DNA of 37,329 nucleotides from Bacteroidota bacterium (GTDB lineage Bacteria; Bacteroidota; Bacteroidia; AKYH767-A; OLB10): positions 1 through 37,329 of the forward strand of contig JAFDWZ010000016.1 of NCBI GenBank assembly GCA_018268195.1, read 5' to 3'. Below, piece by piece: positions 17,334 to 23,804 of the stretch. A program made the position numbers and the translations under genes. A model generated the notes under the pieces. That model had not been told where the DNA came from. It worked only from the letters and a program-made list of their open reading frames with translations, and searched no databases. Every line of letters begins with the position of its first letter. Position 1 is the first letter of the stretch.

Positions 17334-17341
17334 GACCTTTG
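17334..17341 (+). promoter_or_regulatory. -7-like element of the sulfur operon
   Basis: GACCTTTG differs from TAnnTTTG only in the first base, as at tauE. It predicts a start near 17345, 23 bases before the first ATG of the operon at 17368. No -33 TTG is seen at 19-21 bases, so the promoter probably depends on the activator bound at 17298-17311. Confidence 0.45.
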
Positions 17342-17367
17342 TAGCACAAAATTTAAAGGTTTATACA

Positions 17368-17580
17368 ATGAAAAAGAACATGGGAAATGCAGACCGGATT
17401 ATCAGAATAATAGCGGCCTTGTTAATTGCAATTCTTTATTTCACTCATCAAATCAGTGGAACAACAGCTATTGTTCTTGCAATACTTGCTGTTATTTTCT
17501 TGGCAACGAGTTTAATAAGTTTTTGTCCGTTGTATTTACCATTCGGGCTTTCAACAGTTAAAAAATCTACACAAATATGA
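17368..17580 (+). CDS. DUF2892-family small membrane protein
   Basis: The 70-residue protein matches the DUF2892/YgaP-transmembrane pattern: MGNADRIIRIIAALLIAILYF followed by a second hydrophobic segment ending in SFCPLYLPFGLST, with the CPLY/PFG signature. Two membrane helices are predicted. In YgaP such a helix pair is fused to a rhodanese domain, and here it leads an operon containing stand-alone rhodaneses, so the parts may act together at the membrane. The alternative start at 17328 is in another frame and not convincing. Its stop overlaps the next start as ATGA. Confidence 0.85.
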   Translation: MKKNMGNADRIIRIIAALLIAILYFTHQISGTTAIVLAILAVIFLATSLISFCPLYLPFGLSTVKKSTQI

Positions 17581-18038
17581 AACATGAAATAGAAACCCAA
17601 TGGATGGGAAAAATGCAGTTCAATGCATTGGTCAACGGACACACTGTAATAATGGATACCCCCGAACGTGTAGGTGGCGAAGATCAGGGTCCAATTCCAA
17701 AACCATTTGTACTCACAGCCCTTTCGGGATGTACCGGAATGGATGTGATTGCTCTGTTGCGCAAACAAGGGAAACAACTTGCAGAACTAAATCTGAAAGT
17801 GAGTGGAGAAATAAGCAAAACACAACCTATAGAGTACGTGGCAGCACATATTGTTTATGAGATGAAAGGTGATGAAGCTGATGAAAAAGCAGCATTAGAT
17901 GCAGTTACCGTGTCGCAGGAAAAAATTTGTGGCGTGAGCAGTATGCTTAAGAAGATAATGCCCGTAACATGGGAAGTGGTTTATAACGGCAAGGAAATAT
18001 TTAATAACCAGGAAAAAGTAGCGGCACAAGTAAACTGA
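17577..18038 (+). CDS. OsmC-family thiol peroxidase/redox protein
   Basis: OsmC-type proteins reduce organic peroxides, and some relatives act on persulfides or polysulfides, through two cysteines. This 153-residue protein has both: Cys52 in ALSGCTGMD and Cys118 in SQEKICGVSSML. The GPIPKPFVLTAL segment is typical of the subgroup. The start overlaps the previous stop by four bases, which indicates translational coupling. Among rhodaneses and a persulfide dioxygenase, a role in clearing sulfane sulfur or hydroperoxides in the cytoplasm is likely, but specificity cannot be read. Confidence 0.9.
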   Translation: MKHEIETQWMGKMQFNALVNGHTVIMDTPERVGGEDQGPIPKPFVLTALSGCTGMDVIALLRKQGKQLAELNLKVSGEISKTQPIEYVAAHIVYEMKGDEADEKAALDAVTVSQEKICGVSSMLKKIMPVTWEVVYNGKEIFNNQEKVAAQVN

Positions 18039-18241
18039 TGCAATTTTTGATAAAACATAAATTAATGATACTGGGAATACTTTTGGGCAGTATAGCCGGT
18101 TATGCCTATTATTTTTTCGTAGGATGCAAAACCGGAACCTGTGCCATCACCTCAAGTCCCTTTAACAGTACAATTTATGGAGCAGTAATGGGAGCCTTGT
18201 TGTCGGGAGAAATAAATAAAACAAATTCAAAAAATGAATAA
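18038..18241 (+). CDS. DUF6132-family small membrane protein
   Basis: The 67-residue protein has a helix (MILGILLGSIAGYAYYFFVG), a short Cys-bearing loop CKTGTCAITSSPF and a second helix ending YGAVMGALLSGE. The loop's paired cysteines and the SSPFNSTIYGA stretch match DUF6132 proteins, which are found near rhodaneses and thioredoxins in Bacteroidota. The start codon overlaps the OsmC stop by one base. Function is unknown; the cysteine loop suggests handling of sulfur or a redox partner at the membrane. Confidence 0.8.
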   Translation: MQFLIKHKLMILGILLGSIAGYAYYFFVGCKTGTCAITSSPFNSTIYGAVMGALLSGEINKTNSKNE

Positions 18242-18500
18242 TCAAAAAACTATTATTGATGTGCGCACTCCCGGAGAGTTTATGGGTGGAAGTGTTGCAG
18301 GAAGTATCAACATTCCGCTGAATGAAATTGAAAATCGCCTGGAGGAAATAAAACTAATGCCTCAACCTGTTGTTTTATGTTGCGCAAGCGGCAATCGCAG
18401 TGGTCAGGCCACAGCCTACTTACGCAGCCAAGGTGTTGAATGCGAAAATGGAGGAAGTTGGTTTGATGTAAATTATATGATTCACGAAAACGATAATTAA
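18234..18500 (+). CDS. Single-domain rhodanese
   Basis: Rhodaneses move sulfane sulfur between carriers through a persulfide on an active-site Cys. The 88-residue protein is one compact domain: IIDVRTPGEFMGGSVAGSINIPL at the front and the active loop CCASGNRSG, with Cys50 as the catalytic residue, at the middle. It lacks a signal peptide and should be cytoplasmic. Its ATG overlaps the previous stop by eight bases, and the next rhodanese starts directly after its stop. Two single-domain rhodaneses side by side suggest different sulfur donors or acceptors. Confidence 0.92.
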   Translation: MNNQKTIIDVRTPGEFMGGSVAGSINIPLNEIENRLEEIKLMPQPVVLCCASGNRSGQATAYLRSQGVECENGGSWFDVNYMIHENDN

Positions 18501-18815
18501 ATGTTACAACTGATAAAAAATTTATTTGGTATAGGGCCTAAAGCTGATTTCAAAGAGCTGGTAAAAAATGGTGCGCAACTCATAGATGTGCGTACTAAGG
18601 CCGAATTTCAGGGCGGACATATCAAAGGTTCTATAAATATTCCATTGCAGAACCTTTCTGATAATCTTTCAAAAATTAAGAAAGACAAACCGGTGATAAC
18701 TTGTTGTGCTTCCGGGATGCGCAGCGCTTCGGCAAAAGGCATTCTTCAGTCTAAAGGATATTCGCAAGTGTATAACGGAGGTGGATGGATGAGTCTTAAA
18801 AACAAACTTTCCTGA
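18501..18815 (+). CDS. Second single-domain rhodanese
   Basis: The 104-residue protein carries LIDVRTKAEFQGGHIKGSINIPL and the active loop TCCASGMRSASA, with Cys69 as the catalytic residue. A short N-terminal helix (MLQLIKNLFGIGPKADF) precedes the domain and could contact the membrane. The start abuts the previous stop (TAAATG), and the next start abuts this stop (TGAATG). Similarity to the preceding gene suggests tandem duplication, although the two have diverged considerably. Confidence 0.92.
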   Translation: MLQLIKNLFGIGPKADFKELVKNGAQLIDVRTKAEFQGGHIKGSINIPLQNLSDNLSKIKKDKPVITCCASGMRSASAKGILQSKGYSQVYNGGGWMSLKNKLS

Positions 18816-19061
18816 ATGAAAGAGCGATTGTTCACGGGCTGGAATATTCAGAGAGCAATATATGTACTCTTAGGAGGTACCATTATCATACAGTCTGCAA
18901 TGCAGCATGAGTGGTTTGGCCTTTTGATTGGAGGATATTTTGCTTCCATGGGATTGTTTGCCTTTGGCTGTGCAGCAGGAAATTGTTTTAACGGAAACTG
19001 TACAACCAATGCAAACAACACTACTGCAACAAAAGAAGAAATTCAACAAGTTAAACAATGA
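18816..19061 (+). CDS. Small Cys-containing membrane protein
   Basis: The 81-residue protein has two hydrophobic helices ([16 protein letters not shown] and [20 protein letters not shown]) and then a Cys-rich turn, [11 protein letters not shown], before a polar tail. The overall plan is that of YgaP-type transmembrane/DUF2892-like proteins, but I cannot confirm the family. It is coupled on both sides: its start abuts the previous rhodanese stop and its end overlaps the thioredoxin start as ATGA. The three nearby cysteines (x4, x4 spacing) could bind sulfur or a metal. Confidence 0.75.
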   Translation: MKERLFTGWNIQRAIYVLLGGTIIIQSAMQHEWFGLLIGGYFASMGLFAFGCAAGNCFNGNCTTNANNTTATKEEIQQVKQ

Positions 19062-19366
19062 CAACAGAAAAAAAGACCTTTTCAGAAATTATAGCACAGG
19101 AAAAACCGGTGTTAGTAGATTTTTTTGCTGAGTGGTGTGGCCCCTGCAAAATGATGAAACCCATACTTGAAGAACTGAAACAAAAGATTGGTGATAAAGC
19201 TACCATCATTAAAATTGATGTAGATAAAAACCCTCTTGTTGCATCAGGTTATAACATTCAGGGTGTACCTACTTTAATCCTCTTCAAAAACAAAGAAGTG
19301 AAATGGAGACAATCCGGTGTGGTACCTGCAAATTATTTAGAAGACTTAATTCAACAGTATCAATAA
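19058..19366 (+). CDS. trxA: Thioredoxin
   Basis: The 102-residue protein is a standard cytoplasmic thioredoxin that reduces protein disulfides and persulfides. The active site WCGPC uses Cys27 and Cys30 in [12 protein letters not shown]. The cis-proline loop is GVPTLILF, and the buried Asp is in VLVDFF. The operon context, with rhodaneses upstream and a periplasmic rhodanese-thioredoxin fusion downstream, suggests it regenerates protein persulfides or OsmC. It may be a specialised copy rather than the main thioredoxin of the cell, so the symbol is by family. Confidence 0.88.
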   Translation: MTTEKKTFSEIIAQEKPVLVDFFAEWCGPCKMMKPILEELKQKIGDKATIIKIDVDKNPLVASGYNIQGVPTLILFKNKEVKWRQSGVVPANYLEDLIQQYQ

Positions 19367-19372
19367 TAAAAT

Positions 19373-20089
19373 ATGATGAAATACTTTTTTTCTTTAGCAA
19401 TAATAATAGCATTCATAGCAGGTGGATGTAATAACAACGTAACCCATAGCAACGAAGGTGCGGATTTATCGCCACAGCTATTTTCAGAAAAAATTAAAGA
19501 AATGCCTGAAGCAAGCATTATTGATGTGCGCACCCCTGAAGAATTTGAAAGCGGTCATCTGCAAAACGCCTTAAACATTGACTGGAATGGAAACAATTTT
19601 GAAACAGAAATCAGCAAACTTGATAAATCAAAACCGGTTTTTGTTTATTGTCTTAGTGGCTCACGTAGTGCCTCCGCAGCAAAAATGATGCGCTCGCAAG
19701 GTTTTAAAACCGTTTATCAAATGGATGGCGGAATTATCAAATGGAATGGCGCCAATTTGCCTGTAACAACCGGTAGCAAACCTCAGGTTGCAGGAATGAC
19801 AGTGGAAGAATTTAAACAGCTTACGCTATCAGATAAGATGGTGCTGATTGATTTTTATGCTGACTGGTGTGCCCCATGTAAAAAAATGGAGCCTTTCCTC
19901 AACGAAATTTCACAGGAAATGGCAGACAAGGTGGTTTTGGTTCGAATTAATACCGATAAAAATCTGGAACTGTGTAAGGAGCTTAAGATTGATGCCATCC
20001 CTGTTTTGCAGATTTACAAAAACAATGCGCTTACCTGGTCCAACAAAGGCTTTATCTCGAAGGAGGATTTGGTTAAGCAACTGATGTAA
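19373..20089 (+). CDS. Lipoprotein fusing rhodanese and thioredoxin domains
   Basis: The 238-residue protein has a lipoprotein signal with lipobox IAGGC (Cys19), so both catalytic domains lie on the periplasmic side. A rhodanese domain (about 32-125) has IIDVRTPEEFESGH and the active Cys93 in VYCLSGSRSASA. A thioredoxin domain (about 140-238) has WCAPC with Cys166 and Cys169 and the cis-proline in DAIPVLQIY. A tandem ATGATG leaves the first Met ambiguous by one codon. The fusion would let a thiol-disulfide domain release sulfur from the rhodanese persulfide. It is the last gene before the terminator at 20121. Confidence 0.92.
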   Translation: MMKYFFSLAIIIAFIAGGCNNNVTHSNEGADLSPQLFSEKIKEMPEASIIDVRTPEEFESGHLQNALNIDWNGNNFETEISKLDKSKPVFVYCLSGSRSASAAKMMRSQGFKTVYQMDGGIIKWNGANLPVTTGSKPQVAGMTVEEFKQLTLSDKMVLIDFYADWCAPCKKMEPFLNEISQEMADKVVLVRINTDKNLELCKELKIDAIPVLQIYKNNALTWSNKGFISKEDLVKQLM

Positions 20090-20120
20090 AGCAAATCATA
20101 TTGAACTAAATTGATTTTTC

Positions 20121-20151
20121 AAAAACCTGCATATAGAATGCAGGTTTTTTT
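20121..20151 (+). terminator. Rho-independent terminator of the sulfur operon
   Basis: A 12-bp stem (AAAAACCTGCAT with ATGCAGGTTTTT) encloses the loop ATAGA, and a run of seven T follows within 20145-20151. It lies 32 bases after the stop of the fusion gene and closes the operon. Confidence 0.85.
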
Positions 20152-20371
20152 GTTTAAAGGCATTCCGATGATGAGGGTTTTACATGTTTTTTGTAATTTT
20201 TTTATATCCCTTTTCAGATAAAAGCCCCTCCTTGCATCGTTAAAAAAGCCAGAAACATGATTTACGATTGAAAAAACCACTTAAAGTATGCCATTTAACA
20301 CCACTTATGCACCCTTATGCTGTAATCGGTATCTGAAATAATAAATTCTGTTCTTTTTATTCTAAAAAAAT
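20152..20371. other. Intergenic stretch between the two stress modules
   Basis: I see no open reading frame, RNA gene or clear repeat here. It is AT-rich with several T and A runs, including AATTTTTTTATATCCC, and separates the terminator from the Rrf2 promoter region. Confidence 0.6.
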
Positions 20372-20395
20372 ATTTAGGATAAATTTGTCCTAAAT
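20372..20395. promoter_or_regulatory. Rrf2-type operator, 24-bp near-perfect palindrome
   Basis: The arms ATTTAGGA and TCCTAAAT are perfect inverted repeats. The eight central bases TAAATTTG complete a palindrome that matches its reverse complement at 22 of 24 positions. The site covers the -33 TTTG of the downstream promoter, so a bound protein would block RNA polymerase. Rrf2 regulators often bind such palindromes and repress their own genes; the Rrf2 protein encoded at 20435 is the obvious candidate. Confidence 0.65.
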
Positions 20396-20414
20396 GAAAC
20401 AGGTCTTACCTTTG
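20384..20414 (+). promoter_or_regulatory. Complete Bacteroidota promoter of the NO/haem operon
   Basis: TTTG at 20384-20387 (-33) and TACCTTTG at 20407-20414 (-7) are separated by 19 bases, a full match to the Bacteroidota sigma-ABfr consensus. Transcription should start near 20418, leaving a leader of about 17 bases to the ATG at 20435. Confidence 0.75.
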
Positions 20415-20434
20415 CGCTCCCAATTAAAATAAGG

Positions 20435-20869
20435 ATGTTTTCAAAAGCATGTGAACACGGAATAAAGGCAATCATTTACATTGCCACACAATCGTTGCAA
20501 GGTAACAGAGTAAAAATTGGAGATGTAGCCATCAATTCAGGATCACCGGGAGCATTTACGGCTAAAGTTTTAGGAACACTCACCAAACACAATATCGTTA
20601 ATTCCTACACCGGCCCTACAGGAGGATTTGATATGTCAATGAAACAGATGCGGCAAATAAAAATGAGTGATATAGTGTATGCTATTGATGGCGACAACAT
20701 CTACAATGGCTGCGGATTAGGCCTGAGTGAATGTAACAATGAACAACCCTGCCCTATGCACGATAAGTTTATCAAGGTGAGAAAAGGAATTAAAGAAATG
20801 CTTACCAAAACCTCTGTTTACGATCTGGCACTGGGGCTGCAATCAGGTAAAACGGTATTGATAAGATAA
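20435..20869 (+). CDS. Rrf2-family regulator with FeS-type cysteines (NsrR/IscR-like)
   Basis: The 144-residue protein has the Rrf2 winged helix (FSKACEHGIKAIIYIA, recognition region GAFTAKVLGTL) and three conserved cysteines, Cys93, Cys100 and Cys106, in a C-x6-C-x5-C arrangement close to the cluster-binding set of NsrR and IscR. NsrR loses repression when NO attacks its cluster. The palindrome over its promoter points to autoregulation. Genes that follow (truncated haemoglobin, RIC repair protein, azurin) fit an NO-responsive regulon, so NsrR-like sensing is favoured, although an IscR-like role is possible. Confidence 0.88.
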   Translation: MFSKACEHGIKAIIYIATQSLQGNRVKIGDVAINSGSPGAFTAKVLGTLTKHNIVNSYTGPTGGFDMSMKQMRQIKMSDIVYAIDGDNIYNGCGLGLSECNNEQPCPMHDKFIKVRKGIKEMLTKTSVYDLALGLQSGKTVLIR

Positions 20870-20973
20870 TGTAGAAATGAAACACACACCTGAAAAATTT
20901 GTTAACATAAGGATTAAACATAAAAAACAAAACAGTAATTCATATTCAAAACATTCATTAAACCAATAAGATT

Positions 20974-21210
20974 ATGGAAAATAAAGAAATCTGGCTCCCA
21001 TCGCTCATTACAGCTACACCTCAAGAAGGACGTGAGTTAGCAATTAAAATGGCAAGAAAATCTATTGCTGCTATTCAGACGAATCCCGATATAAGAAAAA
21101 AATTACGCGATAATTACGCTAACGATACTGCACAACTTATAGCTTCGGCTAATGTGGTAGCTTTGGAGTTTCAAACAATTGCAGTTGCCAACAATTACTG
21201 GAAAAAATAA
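20974..21210 (+). CDS. Hexameric tyrosine-coordinated haem protein (HTHP)
   Basis: HTHP is a small protein that forms a ring of six with haem bound through Tyr; the characterised member shows weak peroxidase and catalase activity. The 78-residue length fits, and the sequence follows the family: WLPSLITATPQEGRELAIKMARK, then a charged helix and YANDTAQLI, with Tyr48 as the likely haem ligand, and the terminal VANNYWKK. There is no signal peptide. It follows the Rrf2 gene by 104 bases without a separate promoter that I can see, so it is probably cotranscribed with the haemoglobin gene downstream. Confidence 0.82.
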   Translation: MENKEIWLPSLITATPQEGRELAIKMARKSIAAIQTNPDIRKKLRDNYANDTAQLIASANVVALEFQTIAVANNYWKK

Positions 21211-21252
21211 TTTTTCAAAAAAATAAAGGCGGAGAATTACCTGCCTACTTAG

Positions 21253-21648
21253 ATGAGTGAATTAAAAGACATAGCAAACATTGACGATATAAAAGTTCTG
21301 GTAGATACTTTTTATGGCAGAATACGCGAAGATGATTTGCTGAAAGACATTTTTAATAATGTGATTCAAGACCGATGGCCTGAACATCTTGAAAAAATGT
21401 ATCGTTTCTGGCAAACGGTGCTGTTTGATGAACACACATATTTTGGAGCTCCCTTTGTTCCGCATGCCACATTACCTGTGGAAAAAAACCATTTCGACAG
21501 ATGGGTGAGCCTTTTCACCGAAACGGTAGATGAACTTTTCAGCGGAGAAAAAGCTGAAAGAGCAAAATGGCAAGGTAACAGAATGGCTGAAATGTTTCAG
21601 CTGAAAATTCAGTACTACAAAAACAATACTTCAAGTCCGCTGCTATGA
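21253..21648 (+). CDS. Group III truncated haemoglobin
   Basis: The 131-residue protein has the group III pattern: FYGRIREDDLLKDIF near the start, RFWQTVLF in the E region and HATLPVEKNHFDRWVSLF, in which His80 is the proximal haem ligand. Group III globins such as Campylobacter Ctb bind O2 and NO and are induced by nitrosative stress. The neighbouring Rrf2 regulator and RIC protein support an NO role. Its end overlaps the start of the next gene by four bases, so the two are translationally coupled. Confidence 0.93.
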   Translation: MSELKDIANIDDIKVLVDTFYGRIREDDLLKDIFNNVIQDRWPEHLEKMYRFWQTVLFDEHTYFGAPFVPHATLPVEKNHFDRWVSLFTETVDELFSGEKAERAKWQGNRMAEMFQLKIQYYKNNTSSPLL

Positions 21649-22094
21649 AAATGATTAAAAATCCCGGAGTAGTGGTTGCCGTGTTTGTATGGATAGGATT
21701 TGTAAGCGCCATAAGTTTTATGGAGTCGTGGCTTAAGTTTCTTGCTCCGGGTATTACCATACCGCTTGGTTTGGGAATTGGGAAATTGGTTTTCGGAGCA
21801 CTTAACAAAGTTGAATGGCTGCTGCTGCTTTTTATTTTAATCAGTTTGTTAACGGCTCACGAAAATATTTTCAACAGCAACTATCTCACACTTCTGATTC
21901 CTGTGTTTATAGTAATTGTTCAAACTTTCTGGTTGTTGCCGGCACTTGATGCAAGAGCACAGTTGCAAATATCAGGAGCAACCGTTCCACCATCCTATTT
22001 ACACATATATTTTGCCGGAGCTGAAGTTATAAAGGCAACGTGTTTATTTATATTTGGTATCTCACATTTCAAACCTGTTAAAAATTATGAGTAA
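21645..22094 (+). CDS. Hypothetical four-helix membrane protein
   Basis: The 149-residue protein has four hydrophobic segments (VVAVFVWIGFVSAISF, the GLGIGKLVFGAL stretch, WLLLLFILISLL and LLIPVFIVIVQTFWLLPAL) and a last helix ending FGISHF. It resembles DUF4149-like small membrane proteins in its W-L-K-F-x-A-P-G segment, but I cannot fix the family. It overlaps the haemoglobin gene by four bases and the dioxygenase-family gene by eight, so it is made as part of one tightly coupled unit. A role in haem or NO handling at the membrane is only guilt by association. Confidence 0.75.
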   Translation: MKMIKNPGVVVAVFVWIGFVSAISFMESWLKFLAPGITIPLGLGIGKLVFGALNKVEWLLLLFILISLLTAHENIFNSNYLTLLIPVFIVIVQTFWLLPALDARAQLQISGATVPPSYLHIYFAGAEVIKATCLFIFGISHFKPVKNYE

Positions 22095-22992
22095 AGAAAA
22101 AACCTTAAATGACATTGATGCAAAATATGAGCATCTTGGAGAAAATTCAGAAACCTATCTGAAGGGATTGCTTCAGGCAAAACCTATCACCTATTGGGAT
22201 TACATACAAGTGGATACCTTGTTCACGCTACAGAAAACACGTACCGATTTTAAAGACGAAGCCATTTTTGTGATGTATCATCAGGTTACGGAACTGGTGC
22301 TAAAAATGATGGTTCACGAACTGCAACAACTCGTTCACGAAGATTTAAAAGAAGAAGTATGGATTGATAAACTCAACCGACTGAACCGTTATACTTCCAT
22401 GCTCATCACTTCTTTTGATGTGATGAAATTCGGAATGAACTATGACGACTATAATACATTCAGAAGTACGCTTGCTCCGGCAAGTGGTTTTCAGTCGGCC
22501 ACATTCCGCTATCTTGAAATTTACTGCACACCTCTGGAAAATCTTATTAATGAAGCAGGAAAAAAACGCCTTCCGGCAAATCCTACCATAGAAGATTATT
22601 TTGAAAACATGTATTGGAAGGATGCAGGCACCGACAGAAAAACAGGAAAAAAATCTCTTACACTGCGTTTGTTTGAAGATAAATACCTGAATAGTTTTAT
22701 TGAGCTGGCTAAAAAAGTAAAAGGACATACATTGGAAGAAAAAATAAAGAAGTTTTCATCGCCATCAAAAGAGTTTATCGAAAAACTTAAAGAATTCGAC
22801 CGGATGTATAATGTTAAATGGCCGATTGTACATTTAGAAACTGCACAGCATTACTTAGACAGCAAAGGCGAAAACAAAGCAGCAACAGGAGGAAGTGAGT
22901 GGAAAAAATACCTACATCCGAAATATCAGCAACGCAAATTTTTCCCAAAACTATGGTCGCCCGATGAAATAGCTAAATGGGGAGAAGAATAA
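22087..22992 (+). CDS. Tryptophan 2,3-dioxygenase family haem protein
   Basis: Classical members insert O2 into L-tryptophan to make N-formylkynurenine. From the ATG at 22087 (301 residues; the start at 22054 lies inside the upstream gene) the active-site set is present: His65 in FVMYHQVTEL (the distal position), Arg126 in NTFRSTLAPASGFQS, His249 in WPIVHLETAQHYL as proximal haem ligand and the ATGGSE loop. The canonical ELW of the distal helix is ELV here. The gene is in an NO/haem operon instead of a kynurenine pathway operon; no kynureninase or formamidase is in the window. It may be a true tryptophan dioxygenase or a relative with another substrate. Confidence 0.88.
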   Translation: MSKEKTLNDIDAKYEHLGENSETYLKGLLQAKPITYWDYIQVDTLFTLQKTRTDFKDEAIFVMYHQVTELVLKMMVHELQQLVHEDLKEEVWIDKLNRLNRYTSMLITSFDVMKFGMNYDDYNTFRSTLAPASGFQSATFRYLEIYCTPLENLINEAGKKRLPANPTIEDYFENMYWKDAGTDRKTGKKSLTLRLFEDKYLNSFIELAKKVKGHTLEEKIKKFSSPSKEFIEKLKEFDRMYNVKWPIVHLETAQHYLDSKGENKAATGGSEWKKYLHPKYQQRKFFPKLWSPDEIAKWGEE

Positions 22993-23014
22993 TCAATTAA
23001 AAAATAATAACATC

Positions 23015-23785
23015 ATGGACACTAAAGATTTTGAAAAAGCTCAAGGACACTGGATTCTTGCACGCATGGGCAAAAAAGTTTTACGCCCCGGAGGGAAAGA
23101 GCTCACTCAAAAACTGGTGTCGGAATTGCATATCACCGATAAGGATGATGTGGTGGAGTTTGCTCCCGGATTAGGATATACAGCCACCCTTGCGCTGAAA
23201 GGACATCCTCACTCTTACACAGGTGTTGATGCCGATGAAGATGCTGTTGTAATGCTGAAACAAAAAGTCAAAGGAGACAATGTTCGTTTTATGCTAGGCA
23301 ATGCCAATCATACTGAGCTTAGTGATAACTCTAAAGATAAGGTATGGGGCGAAGCAATGCTTACCATGCATGCCGACCATCGAAAAGCTGAAATTATCAG
23401 AGAGGCTTATCGTATCCTGAAAAAAGGAGGACTTTATGCCATTCATGAACTGGGGCTTAAGGACGTGGACGAAAACCTCAAAAGTGAAATACAAAGAGAT
23501 CTGGCGCTGACTATTAAAGTAAATGCGCGACCATTGACAGAGGAAGAATGGAAAAGCCTGCTGGAAAAAGAAGGTTTCACGGTGAGAAAAATCTATACCA
23601 ATGAAATGCTGTTGCTGGAAACTAAAAGAATTCTGGATGATGAAGGTTTTTTCAGAACGTTGAAAATCGGATACAACATTATGGTGAACACCTCAGCAAG
23701 AAAACGAATTACCGAAATGAGAAAATCATTCAGAAAACATCAAAAACACATTAACTCTATTGTTATAGTAGCACAGAAAAATTAA
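23015..23785 (+). CDS. SAM-dependent class I methyltransferase
   Basis: The 256-residue protein has the Rossmann-fold motif I VVEFAPGLGYTATLAL, an acidic loop YTGVDADEDAVVML and the post-motif IRFMLGNANHTELSDNS-type region, followed by GGLYAIHEL. It resembles UbiE/small-molecule methyltransferases. The substrate is unknown. It follows the tryptophan dioxygenase-type gene by 22 bases, so it might methylate a product of that enzyme or protect a metabolite. This is inference; position is the only support. Confidence 0.85.
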   Translation: MDTKDFEKAQGHWILARMGKKVLRPGGKELTQKLVSELHITDKDDVVEFAPGLGYTATLALKGHPHSYTGVDADEDAVVMLKQKVKGDNVRFMLGNANHTELSDNSKDKVWGEAMLTMHADHRKAEIIREAYRILKKGGLYAIHELGLKDVDENLKSEIQRDLALTIKVNARPLTEEEWKSLLEKEGFTVRKIYTNEMLLLETKRILDDEGFFRTLKIGYNIMVNTSARKRITEMRKSFRKHQKHINSIVIVAQKN

Positions 23786-23804
23786 TTATTAAAAAAAGAC
23801 TGAT

